Positions 25,068 to 33,382 of a stretch of DNA of 42,298 bases are shown here, piece after piece. The stretch's first letter is position 1. Each line of letters opens with the position of its first letter. The stretch spans positions 1 through 42,298 of the forward strand of contig JALFIB010000123.1 of NCBI GenBank assembly GCA_022776305.1, in the 5' to 3' direction. The translations under genes and the position numbers were made by a program. The DNA is from Lachnospiraceae bacterium. GTDB lineage: Bacteria > Bacillota > Clostridia > Lachnospirales > Lachnospiraceae. The notes below the pieces were generated by a model. That model saw only the letters and a list, made by a program, of their open reading frames with translations. It did no database searches and was not told the DNA's origin.

Positions 25068-25631
25068 ATGCAAAAAAATAAGAAAATGACATGGGATACC
25101 CGTACACTTGTTTTTCTTGGATTGCTTGTGGCTATGCATATTGTATTAGTCCGTCTGGTAGTGATCGATCTGGGCTCATACCGGATCACCATCGGCAGCG
25201 TATGTACCATTCTGGCAGGACTGTGGTTCGGTCCGGTAGCCGGAGGCGTAAGCGGTCTTATATCGGATGTATTGGGCTGTATTTTAAAAGGTTATGCGAT
25301 CAATCCGCTGATCACTGTGGCTGCTATCCTCTGGGGCGTGATTCCGGCTCTGATGCGTCCGCTGATGACAGGCAGCAAAGTAAAGAAGACAGGTATGCTC
25401 TGGCTTTCCGTAGTGGTCACATCTATTCTGGCTACCCTTGTTTTTACAACGGCAGGGCTTGTGCTTCTTCTGGGATATAATTTCTATGCGATCATGCCGG
25501 GACGTATCGTACAGTGGGCGATCATGACACCAATCTACTGTGTATTGACTTCCGTGCTTTACTACAGTCCTCTTACCAATATGGTCCTCAATGCTACGAC
25601 CCGCAAAGAGGGACGAGCTGCGAACGCTTAA
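25068..25631 (+). CDS. folT: Folate ECF transporter substrate-binding (S) component
   Basis: A 187-residue integral membrane protein that binds folate and works with the shared ECF energising module (EcfA, EcfA', EcfT), which is not in the window. About six hydrophobic helices are visible. The ECF-type segment SYRITIGSVCTILAGLWFGPVAGGVSGLISDVLG and the later MPGRIVQWAIMTPIYCVL are typical of FolT. The THF riboswitch directly upstream and folC downstream strengthen the folate assignment. The ATG at 25068 is seven bases after GGAGGTG; a longer frame from 25050 would include the ribosome site and is rejected. Confidence 0.9.
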   Translation: MQKNKKMTWDTRTLVFLGLLVAMHIVLVRLVVIDLGSYRITIGSVCTILAGLWFGPVAGGVSGLISDVLGCILKGYAINPLITVAAILWGVIPALMRPLMTGSKVKKTGMLWLSVVVTSILATLVFTTAGLVLLLGYNFYAIMPGRIVQWAIMTPIYCVLTSVLYYSPLTNMVLNATTRKEGRAANA

Positions 25632-25690
25632 GCAGGAAATACATAAAAAAGAATAAATGCAGTCCCGTTGATTCCCCATGGGGCTGGTAG

Positions 25691-25723
25691 GCGGGGGCGC
25701 TGCGGAATCTGCAGCGCCCCCGC
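25691..25723 (+). repeat. GC-rich perfect inverted repeat after folT
   Basis: GCGGGGGCGCTGC (25691-25703) and its exact complement GCAGCGCCCCCGC (25711-25723) flank a seven-base loop. No T-run follows (AATAGTATG), so simple intrinsic termination is unlikely. The block is far richer in GC than its surroundings, and a small palindrome CCCCATGGGG lies just before it (25675-25684). Confidence 0.75.
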
Positions 25724-25735
25724 AATAGTATGAAA

Positions 25736-25800
25736 ATGATACCTGTTCAGAGCGAAGTATTTTGGAGGTTGGCTCTGAATAGGTACTGAAAATGTATCAT
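25736..25800 (+). repeat. Long imperfect inverted repeat before folC
   Basis: ACCTGTTCAGAGC (25741-25753) pairs with GCTCTGAATAGGT (25772-25784), 13 pairs including one G-U. ATGATAC (25736-25742) can pair further out with GTATCAT (25794-25800). The loop holds GGAGG. It ends one base before the AAAGGAG ribosome site of folC, so it could affect folC expression; that is an inference. Confidence 0.6.
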
Positions 25801-25814
25801 AAAGGAGAAAAATA

Positions 25815-27107
25815 ATGGATTATCAGGAAGCGCGAGGGTTTATTGAAAAAATATCAGCAGGAGGAAGCAAGCTGGGGCTAGATACCATCGCCAGCCTGCT
25901 TGAACTTTTGGAAAACCCGCAGGATCAGTTAAAATTTATACATATTGCAGGAACGAACGGAAAGGGGTCTGTTTTGGCGTATCTGTCTTCTGTTTTGGAA
26001 AAGTCAGGTTACCGGGTGGGAAGGTACATCTCGCCCACACTCTTTTCCTACCGTGAGAGGATCCAGATCAATGGAGAATATATCAGCAGGGAAGAGTTCG
26101 CAAAACTGACAGAGTTGGTGGCAGAAGCCTATGGAAAGATGGAAGAAAGGGGAATGGATCTTCCTACCGTTTTTGAGATAGAGACAGCCATTTCATTTTT
26201 GTATTTTCTGGAGAAAAAATGTGATATTGTACTGCTGGAGACAGGAATGGGCGGCAGGATGGATGCAACCAATATAGTGAAAACTTCTATTTTGACGGTG
26301 ATCGCTTCCATTAGTATGGACCATATGGAATTTTTAGGAAATTCTATCGCAGAAATTGCCTGGAACAAAGCCGGGATCCTGAAACCGGGAGTACCGGTGG
26401 TATCTGCACAGCAGGAAAAGGAAGCGGAAAAGGTCATTGAAGAAGAAGCGCAAAAAAAAGGTTGTCCTGCTGTTTTTGTAGACAGAAACCAGTTTGCGGA
26501 GGTACATTTCGGACTGGAAGAGCAGAGCTTTTGTTATAAAGAGTTCGGAAAAACTGTGATCCATCTGGCAGGGGAACACCAGATTGAAAATGCAGCATTG
26601 GCTTTGGAATGTATCGGAGTGCTTCGAAGACAGGGATATCGGATAGGGGAAGATGCAGTTAAACGCGGGATGGAAGAAACGAGATGGAAAGGGCGTTTTT
26701 CGGTCATTCATGAGAAACCTTTGGTGGTGATTGACGGGGCACACAACCCGGATGCAGCGCTGAGGCTGCGTGATTCCATACTGCAATATTTTAAAAATCG
26801 AAAAAAATATTATATCTTTGGAGTGTTTTCTGATAAAGAATATGATAAAATTATAGAAATTACCGCGGGTCTGGCAGAGCATATTTACACCATTGAAACG
26901 CCGGGCAATCCAAGGGCTTTACCCAAGGAAGCATTGGCGGAAGCGGTACGCAGGAAGAATCCTTCTGTGGAGGCCGCTGACAGTATAGCAGATGCAGTGG
27001 AGAAAAGTTTTCAGGCTGCATCAAAGGACGATGTTATCATAGCGTTTGGTTCCCTCTCCTTTTTAGGGGAAATTGAAAAGGCAGTGGAAGCATATCGGGA
27101 TAAATGA
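25815..27107 (+). CDS. folC: Folylpolyglutamate synthase / dihydrofolate synthase
   Basis: Adds glutamate residues to folates so that they are retained in the cell and used by folate enzymes; many FolC proteins also make dihydrofolate from dihydropteroate. It has 430 residues, normal for the Mur-ligase-like family. The ATP-binding loop is HIAGTNGKGS (43-52), followed by the MDATNIV segment and the central ISMDHMEFLGNSIAEIAWNKAGI block, and the C-terminal domain has VVIDGAHNPDA. Whether it has dihydrofolate synthase activity cannot be told; no folP or folK is nearby. AAAGGAG precedes the ATG. It follows folT, so uptake and retention of folate may be linked. Confidence 0.94.
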   Translation: MDYQEARGFIEKISAGGSKLGLDTIASLLELLENPQDQLKFIHIAGTNGKGSVLAYLSSVLEKSGYRVGRYISPTLFSYRERIQINGEYISREEFAKLTELVAEAYGKMEERGMDLPTVFEIETAISFLYFLEKKCDIVLLETGMGGRMDATNIVKTSILTVIASISMDHMEFLGNSIAEIAWNKAGILKPGVPVVSAQQEKEAEKVIEEEAQKKGCPAVFVDRNQFAEVHFGLEEQSFCYKEFGKTVIHLAGEHQIENAALALECIGVLRRQGYRIGEDAVKRGMEETRWKGRFSVIHEKPLVVIDGAHNPDAALRLRDSILQYFKNRKKYYIFGVFSDKEYDKIIEITAGLAEHIYTIETPGNPRALPKEALAEAVRRKNPSVEAADSIADAVEKSFQAASKDDVIIAFGSLSFLGEIEKAVEAYRDK

Positions 27108-27128
27108 TATGGATGATGAAAATTGGAT

Positions 27129-27159
27129 GCTGCAAAGGCTGAAGATCAGATGATGCAGC
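27129..27159 (+). other. Two-tier hairpin between folC and pheA
   Basis: GCTGCA (27129-27134) pairs with TGCAGC (27154-27159), and inside it CTGA (27139-27142) pairs with TCAG (27146-27149). No T-run follows. The 104-base gap shows no convincing promoter, so pheA may be transcribed from upstream. Confidence 0.4.
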
Positions 27160-27211
27160 CGCAGAAAATAAAGTGAACAGATGCGGGAAATAAGATGGAT
27201 GGAGAGTACAG

Positions 27212-28342
27212 ATGAAAGATTTACTGGAACTGAGAGAAAAGATTGATAAAGTGGATAAGCAGATCGTAGCCCTTTTTGAAGAGCGGATGCAGATCAGCGA
27301 GGATGTGGCGAAGTATAAGATCGCAAATGGGAAAAAGGTATTTGATAAGGACAGGGAAAGGTCCAAATTAGAAACGTTGAAAGGCCTTGCCGATAATGAT
27401 TTTAACCGCCACGGGATAGAAGAATTGTTTCAGCAGATTATGTCAATGAGCAGGAAGCTGCAGTACCAGCTTTTGACAGAAAATGGGGCAGCGGGCCGTC
27501 TTCCTTTTATTGCGGTGGATGATATTGAAAGAGAAAATATCCGTGTGGTTTATCAAGGAGTGGAAGGTGCATACAGCCATGCTGCTATGCGGGAATATTT
27601 CGGAAAAGATGTCAACTGTTTCCACGTGAAAAAATGGAGGGATGCCATGGAGGCCATCGCGGAGGGTGCGGCAGATTATGCAGTGCTCCCCATCGAAAAT
27701 TCTTCTGCGGGGATCGTGGCAGATAATTACGATCTTTTAGTAAACTTTGAGAATTATATTGTTGGGGAACAGATCATTAAATGTGAACATGCGCTCCTTG
27801 GACTTCCAGGTACAAAGTTGGAGGACATACGCACTGTGTATTCCCATCAGCAGGCTCTCTCCCAGTGCGAGGAATATTTGGACCAGCATAGGGAGTGGCA
27901 GCAGATCCCGTATGATAATACAGCCCGCGCGGCAAAGAAGGTTGCAGAAGAGAAAGATCCTTCTCAGGCAGCTATCGGCAGTAAGTTTGCGGCAGAATAT
28001 TTTGGCTTGGAGATCCTTGCAGAGCACGTTTATTATAATGAAGCCAATTCTACAAGATTCATCATAGTCACGAACCAGAGAATCTTTAGGCGAGATGCCA
28101 CGAAGATCAGTATTTGCTTTGAAGTGCCCCACCACAGCGGAGCCCTTTACAATATTTTGTCCCATTTCATTTACAACAACCTGAATATGAATAAGATCGA
28201 ATCACGTCCTATTCCGGGAAGAAACTGGGAGTACCGTTTCTTCGTTGATTTTGATGGGAATTTAAACGACAGTGCAGTGAAAAACGCACTTCGCGGTATC
28301 CGTGAGGAAGCTACCAATATGAAGATTTTAGGAAATTATTAA
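27212..28342 (+). CDS. pheA: Bifunctional chorismate mutase / prephenate dehydratase (P-protein)
   Basis: Converts chorismate to prephenate and then to phenylpyruvate in phenylalanine synthesis. The 376-residue protein has an AroQ-type chorismate mutase domain (1 to about 88, LREKIDKVDKQIVALFEERM), a prephenate dehydratase domain (about 108-285, VYQGVEGAYSHAA to NSTRFIIV with the catalytic Thr-Arg-Phe), and a C-terminal ACT domain (about 295-376). The ACT region shows SGALYNIL and IESRPIP, the motifs that bind phenylalanine for feedback inhibition. GGAGAG precedes the ATG. It supplies the chorismate mutase missing from the tyrA product at 12334, so prephenate from this enzyme may feed both branches. 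Confidence 0.95.
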   Translation: MKDLLELREKIDKVDKQIVALFEERMQISEDVAKYKIANGKKVFDKDRERSKLETLKGLADNDFNRHGIEELFQQIMSMSRKLQYQLLTENGAAGRLPFIAVDDIERENIRVVYQGVEGAYSHAAMREYFGKDVNCFHVKKWRDAMEAIAEGAADYAVLPIENSSAGIVADNYDLLVNFENYIVGEQIIKCEHALLGLPGTKLEDIRTVYSHQQALSQCEEYLDQHREWQQIPYDNTARAAKKVAEEKDPSQAAIGSKFAAEYFGLEILAEHVYYNEANSTRFIIVTNQRIFRRDATKISICFEVPHHSGALYNILSHFIYNNLNMNKIESRPIPGRNWEYRFFVDFDGNLNDSAVKNALRGIREEATNMKILGNY

Positions 28343-28365
28343 AGACAGGCAGAAGAGGAGTTAAC

Positions 28366-29661
28366 ATGGCAAGAATTGATGAATTGATCCTATATCGGGA
28401 TTTTGAAAAGGGAGAATTGTTGCGGGGCATGAACTGGATCATGGAGCATTACAAAGACTGCCAGTACCGCGGAGAGGTCAGGGAGCGTTTCTTTGGATGC
28501 ATGCATGAACTGGTGGATCTGGCAGGAAATTATGGATTTGAAAATAATCTGTGGCATGCATACCTGACTTATTTACTGGTGAACAATGAGAATGTTTTCA
28601 GCACGTCCTGCGAGATTAAAGGTGTCACCGAGGGAAGCCTTCTACAGCTGGCAAAGCATGATTTTGAGATTTTCCGTGAACTGTTTTCCTACGATTTTAC
28701 GGAACTGGAACAGACTCTGAAAGCAGGTTTTTTTGAAGAAATACTGAATTACCAGAGTGCAGGAGCCGGAAGCAAAGTATTCAATAAACGGATCCGTAAC
28801 AGGATCTGTGAATTAAGTGACCAGCTGGGAAACGCCAAGGACCTTGAAGAATTCACACAGAATATGATCCATTTTTACCGTGAATTCGGAGTGGGAAAAC
28901 TCGGGCTCCATAAGGCCTTCCGTGTCGTCCATGAGGAGGAAGGGGTTCAGATACGTCCCATCACCAATATTGCCCATGTCAATCTGGATGATCTGGTGGG
29001 ATATGAGATCGCAAAGAAAAAGCTGATCGACAATACAGAAGCTTTTGTACAGGGGCGTAAAGCAAATAACTGCCTTCTTTTCGGTGATGCGGGAACAGGA
29101 AAATCTTCCAGCATCAAAGCCATTTTAAACCAGTATTATGATCAGGGCCTTCGGATCATTGAGATCTACAAACACCAATTTCAGGATATGAATGATGTGA
29201 TCGCCCAGATTAAAAATAGGAATTACAAATTTATTATTTATATGGATGACCTTTCCTTTGAGGAGTTTGAGATTGAATATAAATACTTAAAAGCGGTGAT
29301 CGAAGGCGGGCTGGAGAAAAAGCCGGATAATATTTTGATCTACGCGACTTCAAACAGGAGAAATCTCATCCGTGAAAAATTCAGTGATAACCAGGAAGAG
29401 CGTGACGGTGACATCCATACCTCTGACACGATCCAAGAGAAGATGTCTCTTGTCTCAAGATTTGGTGTCACGATCTATTTTGGTTCACCAAGTAAAAAGG
29501 AATTCCAGATCATTGTTAAGACACTTGCAGAGCGTTACGGCGTGGTTATGCCGGAAGAAGAGCTTTTGCTGGAAGCAAACAAGTGGGAATTAAACCATGG
29601 AGGTTTGTCAGGCCGTACAGCACAGCAATTTATTGATTACTTGCTTGGCCAAAGGAGATAG
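28366..29661 (+). CDS. DUF815-family AAA+ ATP-binding protein
   Basis: A 431-residue protein of the DUF815 family with no established function. The N-terminal 190 residues are helical and specific to the family. The AAA+ core follows: Walker A FGDAGTGKSSS near 239-249, Walker B IIYMDDLSFEEFE (Asp-Asp, near 302), a sensor-1-like segment IYATSNRRNL, and an arginine-bearing region FGVTIYFGSPSK. No signal or membrane helix is seen. It starts 23 bases after pheA and ends 11 bases before the Ppx-like gene, so it belongs to the same transcript. A role as a chaperone-like or regulatory ATPase is a guess. Confidence 0.88.
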   Translation: MARIDELILYRDFEKGELLRGMNWIMEHYKDCQYRGEVRERFFGCMHELVDLAGNYGFENNLWHAYLTYLLVNNENVFSTSCEIKGVTEGSLLQLAKHDFEIFRELFSYDFTELEQTLKAGFFEEILNYQSAGAGSKVFNKRIRNRICELSDQLGNAKDLEEFTQNMIHFYREFGVGKLGLHKAFRVVHEEEGVQIRPITNIAHVNLDDLVGYEIAKKKLIDNTEAFVQGRKANNCLLFGDAGTGKSSSIKAILNQYYDQGLRIIEIYKHQFQDMNDVIAQIKNRNYKFIIYMDDLSFEEFEIEYKYLKAVIEGGLEKKPDNILIYATSNRRNLIREKFSDNQEERDGDIHTSDTIQEKMSLVSRFGVTIYFGSPSKKEFQIIVKTLAERYGVVMPEEELLLEANKWELNHGGLSGRTAQQFIDYLLGQRR

Positions 29662-29672
29662 GGGGAATTTAT

Positions 29673-31217
29673 ATGGCAGTAAAATATTTTGCGGCCATCG
29701 GTATCGGTTCAATGGTAACTGATATGAAAATCTATGAATGGGGCAGCAGAAAAACCATGCGCACCGTGGAGTGGCTCAGCGCTCGTATCAATCTGGGCCT
29801 TGATGTATACAAAAGGGGGCGCATTGACAGTAAACACGTAGAAGAACTATGCGAGGTACTTCTTGATTATAAGAAGATCATGCAGGCATACAAAGTAGAA
29901 TCCTATAAAGTATGTGCAACCAGTGCTTTTCGGGAATCCAGAAATATGTTGATCATGAGGGATTACGTGGAAAAACAGACGGGACTGCACATTGATGTCC
30001 TGAGCAATTCAGAGCAGCGATTTGTAGATTATAAGTCTATCGCATCTGTCACCACAGAATTTGAATCTATCATACAGAATGCGGCAGCCATCGTGGATAT
30101 CGGCGGAAGCAGCATGCAGATCTCGCTTTTCGACAAAGCCAAATTGATCACTACACAGAATTTCCGCATCGGAAGTGTTACCACACGTGAAAAGCTTGCG
30201 CCGCTGACGAAAAACAGTGAGCATTTTGAAAAAATGGTGATGGAGATCTTAAACCATGAACTGGCAGGGTTCGGTAAGCTTTACCAAAAAGACAGACAGA
30301 TCAAAAACCTTATTGTGGTAGGCGGAAACCTCCTATCTTTAATGGGGGGATACCAGAATGAGAAGCAGGATATCATGTCTGTAAACCATAAGCAGTTTCT
30401 GGATGTCTACGATCAGGTGGTGCCATTAAGTCAGGAGGAGATTTCTGAGAAATATAATATTTCTTATGACCAGACAGGAGTGATCGTGCCATCCGCTATC
30501 TTTTGCAGGTGCCTGATGGAGAATCTCGGTGCGGAAACACTCTGGCTTCCCACTTACAGCCTCTGCGACGGTCTGGCATATGATTATGGAGTGAAAAACA
30601 AATATATCACAAACTGCCATAATTTTGAGGAGGATATTATTGCGGCTGCCCGCAGCATCGCGAAGCGCTATAAATGCAACCAGGCCCACATCCGCAATCT
30701 GGAAGAGATCGCGCTTTTAGTATTTGACCGGATGAAAAAGATACATGGGATGGGCAAAAGAGAACGGCTTCTTCTGCAGATCTCCATTATCCTGCACAAC
30801 TGTGGAAAGTTCATAAGTCTGGAGGATGTGTCTGAGTGCGCATTTAACATCATCATGGCAACGGAGATCATCGGTTTGTCCCATGCGGAACGGGAGATGA
30901 TCGCTTACACTGTCAAGTTTAATACAAGCCGTTTCCTGTATTATGATGAGCTGTCCATGAGGACTGCCTTAAGTAAAGAAGAATACATGGTGGTAGCGAA
31001 GATGACAGCTATACTCCGTATGGTCAATGCTCTGGACCGCACCCACCAGCAGAAGTGCAAAAATGTGACGGTTACTTTAAAAGAGCATGAGCTGAAGATC
31101 GCAGTGGCCAGTCAGGCAGACCTTTCCCTTGAGATCGGCACATTCAATGAGAAAGCAGAATTTTTTGAAGAGATTTTTAATGTACATCCTGTATTCAAAC
31201 AAAGAAAACAGATTTAA
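29673..31217 (+). CDS. Ppx/GppA-family phosphatase-like protein with degenerate HD domain
   Basis: A 514-residue protein of the exopolyphosphatase / guanosine-pentaphosphate phosphatase family. The N-terminal half has the actin-like fold, with ATSAFRESRN and IVDIGGSSMQISLF (about 140-153). The first phosphate loop is unusual (AAIGIGSMVTDMKIYE rather than a GSNS type). The C-terminal half corresponds to the HD-like domain, but the motif reads ILHNCGKF, with His375 and Asn376 where many homologues have His-Asp. It may still bind polyphosphate or act as a sensor. Its gene lies directly before ppk1, 14 bases away, so a polyphosphate role is likely. Whether it hydrolyses polyphosphate or (p)ppGpp is unknown. 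Confidence 0.85.
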   Translation: MAVKYFAAIGIGSMVTDMKIYEWGSRKTMRTVEWLSARINLGLDVYKRGRIDSKHVEELCEVLLDYKKIMQAYKVESYKVCATSAFRESRNMLIMRDYVEKQTGLHIDVLSNSEQRFVDYKSIASVTTEFESIIQNAAAIVDIGGSSMQISLFDKAKLITTQNFRIGSVTTREKLAPLTKNSEHFEKMVMEILNHELAGFGKLYQKDRQIKNLIVVGGNLLSLMGGYQNEKQDIMSVNHKQFLDVYDQVVPLSQEEISEKYNISYDQTGVIVPSAIFCRCLMENLGAETLWLPTYSLCDGLAYDYGVKNKYITNCHNFEEDIIAAARSIAKRYKCNQAHIRNLEEIALLVFDRMKKIHGMGKRERLLLQISIILHNCGKFISLEDVSECAFNIIMATEIIGLSHAEREMIAYTVKFNTSRFLYYDELSMRTALSKEEYMVVAKMTAILRMVNALDRTHQQKCKNVTVTLKEHELKIAVASQADLSLEIGTFNEKAEFFEEIFNVHPVFKQRKQI

Positions 31218-31231
31218 GAGGAGGCGTAAAG

Positions 31232-33361
31232 ATGGCAGAAATGGATTTTGAAAAGCCTGAATATTATACCAACAGAGAGTGTAGCTGGCTGGGATTTAAC
31301 AGCAGAGTACTCAGTGAGGCGCGGGATAAAAGCCTTCCGCTTTTAGAGCGTTTGAAGTTTTTGAGCATCACTTCCTCAAATCTGGACGAGTTTTTTATGA
31401 TTCGTGTAGCGTCCTTAAAGGATATGGTGCATGCAAAATATACGAAAAAAGACATTGCAGGAATGACGCCTCAGGAGCAGCTTGTGGTGATCGGGGAAAA
31501 AGCACATGAACTGGTAAACGTCCAGTATTCTACTTACAACCGTTCCCTGCTCCCGCTGATGAAGCAGGCCGGCCTTGAGATCGTGACAGAACATGAAAAG
31601 ATGACAAAGAGCCAGAAAGCGTATGCAGACCAGTATTTTGAAGAAAATGTTTACCCTGTCCTTACGCCTATGGCGATGGACTCTTCCCGCCCATTTCCGC
31701 TGGTCCGGAATAAGACGCTGAATATAGGTGCCCTGATCTCTAAAAAGGGGGAGAAAGGGAAAGCGGAGTTTGCCACTGTCCAGGTGCCTTCCGTATTGCC
31801 CAGGATCGTCCAGCTTCCGGATTCTGAAGAAGGGCATAAGTGCGTGATCCTTTTGGAAGAGCTCATCGAAAGGAATATTGATAAATTATTTTTAAATTAC
31901 GATGTGGTTTGCGCCCATCCCTACAGGATCATGAGAAATGCGGACCTGTCCTATGATGAGGACGAGGCAGCAGACCTTTTAAAAGAGATCCAGAAACAGC
32001 TGAAAAAACGCCAGTGGGGTGAGGTGATCCGCCTTGAGATAGAAGACAAGATGGACCCCAAACTTTTGAAGATCCTGAAAGTGGAATTTAATGTAAAAGA
32101 GGAAGACATTTACAAGATCAATGGACCACTTGACCTTACATTTTTAATGAAACTCTATGGACTTGAGGGCTTTGACCAGTACCGCTACCAGCCTTACCGG
32201 CCGCAGCCTGTACCGGGTATGAATGAGGAAGAGGATATATTTACTCAGATCCGCAAAGGAGATATTCTGCTCCACCATCCATATATGACCTTTGAACCTG
32301 TTGTCCAGTTTGTAAAACAAGCTGCAGCTGATCCGGACGTGCTGGCTATCAAACAGACGCTGTACCGTGTCAGCGGCAATTCCCCTATCGTGGCGGCGCT
32401 GGCACAGGCGGCAGAAAACGGAAAACAAGTTTCCGTTCTTGTGGAATTGAAAGCTAGGTTTGATGAGGAAAACAATATCATTTGGGCAAAGATGCTTGAG
32501 AAAGCAGGCTGCCATGTTATTTATGGGCTTCTTGGATTGAAGACCCACAGTAAGATCACATTGGTGGTGCGACGTGAAGAGGACGGCATCCGCAGATACG
32601 TCCATCTCGGTACCGGAAACTACAATGATTCCACGGCGAAGCTGTATACGGACTGCGGCATCCTGACTTGTTCAGAAGCCATCGGAGAGGATGCGACAGC
32701 TGTATTTAACATGCTTTCCGGTTATTCAGAACCAAAGCATTGGAACCGTCTTGTCCTGGCCCCAATCTGGATGAGAAGCGCATTTATGCGTTTGATCCAA
32801 AGAGAGACGGACCATGCAAAAGCCGGTGAGCCGGCAAGGATCATTGCAAAGATGAATTCCCTCTGTGACAAAGAGATCATAGCAGCGCTTTACGAGGCTT
32901 CTGCAGCCGGGGTAGAGATCGACCTGATCATCCGTGGCATATGCTGTTTGAAAACAGGGATACCTAAAGTCAGTGAGCATATCCATGTACGTTCCATCGT
33001 AGGCAATTTCTTGGAGCATGCCCGGATCTTCTATTTCTTAAACGGCGGCGACGAGGAATTCTATATGGCAAGTGCAGACTGGATGCCGCGAAATCTGGAC
33101 AAACGTGTGGAAATCTTATTCCCTATTGAATCTCCGGAGATTCAGGAGAGAGTACGCCATATTCTGCAAATCCAGCTGGATGACAATGTGAAAGCCCATA
33201 TCCTGCAGCCAGACGGAAGCTATGAGAAAATTGATAAAAGAGGAAAAGTACTGCTCTGTGCACAGGAGTATTTCTGTGAAGAAGCAATGGCTGCCGCAAA
33301 GGGAGAACCGGAGGTACTCCAAAGCCACGTCTTCATACCGGCAGAGCCTATCGAAGATTAA
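31232..33361 (+). CDS. ppk1: Polyphosphate kinase 1
   Basis: Reversibly polymerises the gamma phosphate of ATP into inorganic polyphosphate. The 709-residue protein has the PPK1 layout: N-terminal domain (YYTNRECSWLGFNSRVLSEA), head domain, and two phospholipase-D-like C-terminal domains. The catalytic His lies in GLKTHSKITLVVRRE, with YVHLGTGNYNDSTAKLYTD after it, and the second domain has FLEHARIFYFLNGGDEEFYMASADWMPRNLDKRVE. AGGAGG precedes the ATG. With the Ppx-like gene before it, the pair forms a polyphosphate module inside a longer transcript. Family members may associate with membranes; no helix is seen here. Confidence 0.95.
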   Translation: MAEMDFEKPEYYTNRECSWLGFNSRVLSEARDKSLPLLERLKFLSITSSNLDEFFMIRVASLKDMVHAKYTKKDIAGMTPQEQLVVIGEKAHELVNVQYSTYNRSLLPLMKQAGLEIVTEHEKMTKSQKAYADQYFEENVYPVLTPMAMDSSRPFPLVRNKTLNIGALISKKGEKGKAEFATVQVPSVLPRIVQLPDSEEGHKCVILLEELIERNIDKLFLNYDVVCAHPYRIMRNADLSYDEDEAADLLKEIQKQLKKRQWGEVIRLEIEDKMDPKLLKILKVEFNVKEEDIYKINGPLDLTFLMKLYGLEGFDQYRYQPYRPQPVPGMNEEEDIFTQIRKGDILLHHPYMTFEPVVQFVKQAAADPDVLAIKQTLYRVSGNSPIVAALAQAAENGKQVSVLVELKARFDEENNIIWAKMLEKAGCHVIYGLLGLKTHSKITLVVRREEDGIRRYVHLGTGNYNDSTAKLYTDCGILTCSEAIGEDATAVFNMLSGYSEPKHWNRLVLAPIWMRSAFMRLIQRETDHAKAGEPARIIAKMNSLCDKEIIAALYEASAAGVEIDLIIRGICCLKTGIPKVSEHIHVRSIVGNFLEHARIFYFLNGGDEEFYMASADWMPRNLDKRVEILFPIESPEIQERVRHILQIQLDDNVKAHILQPDGSYEKIDKRGKVLLCAQEYFCEEAMAAAKGEPEVLQSHVFIPAEPIED

Positions 33362-33382
33362 TTTCGCAGTAGGGGGTATTTT

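Noticed and set aside
25691-25723. The GC-rich inverted repeat after folT as an ordinary intrinsic terminator
   Set aside because: No T-run follows either arm, so it is listed as a repeat of unknown role.
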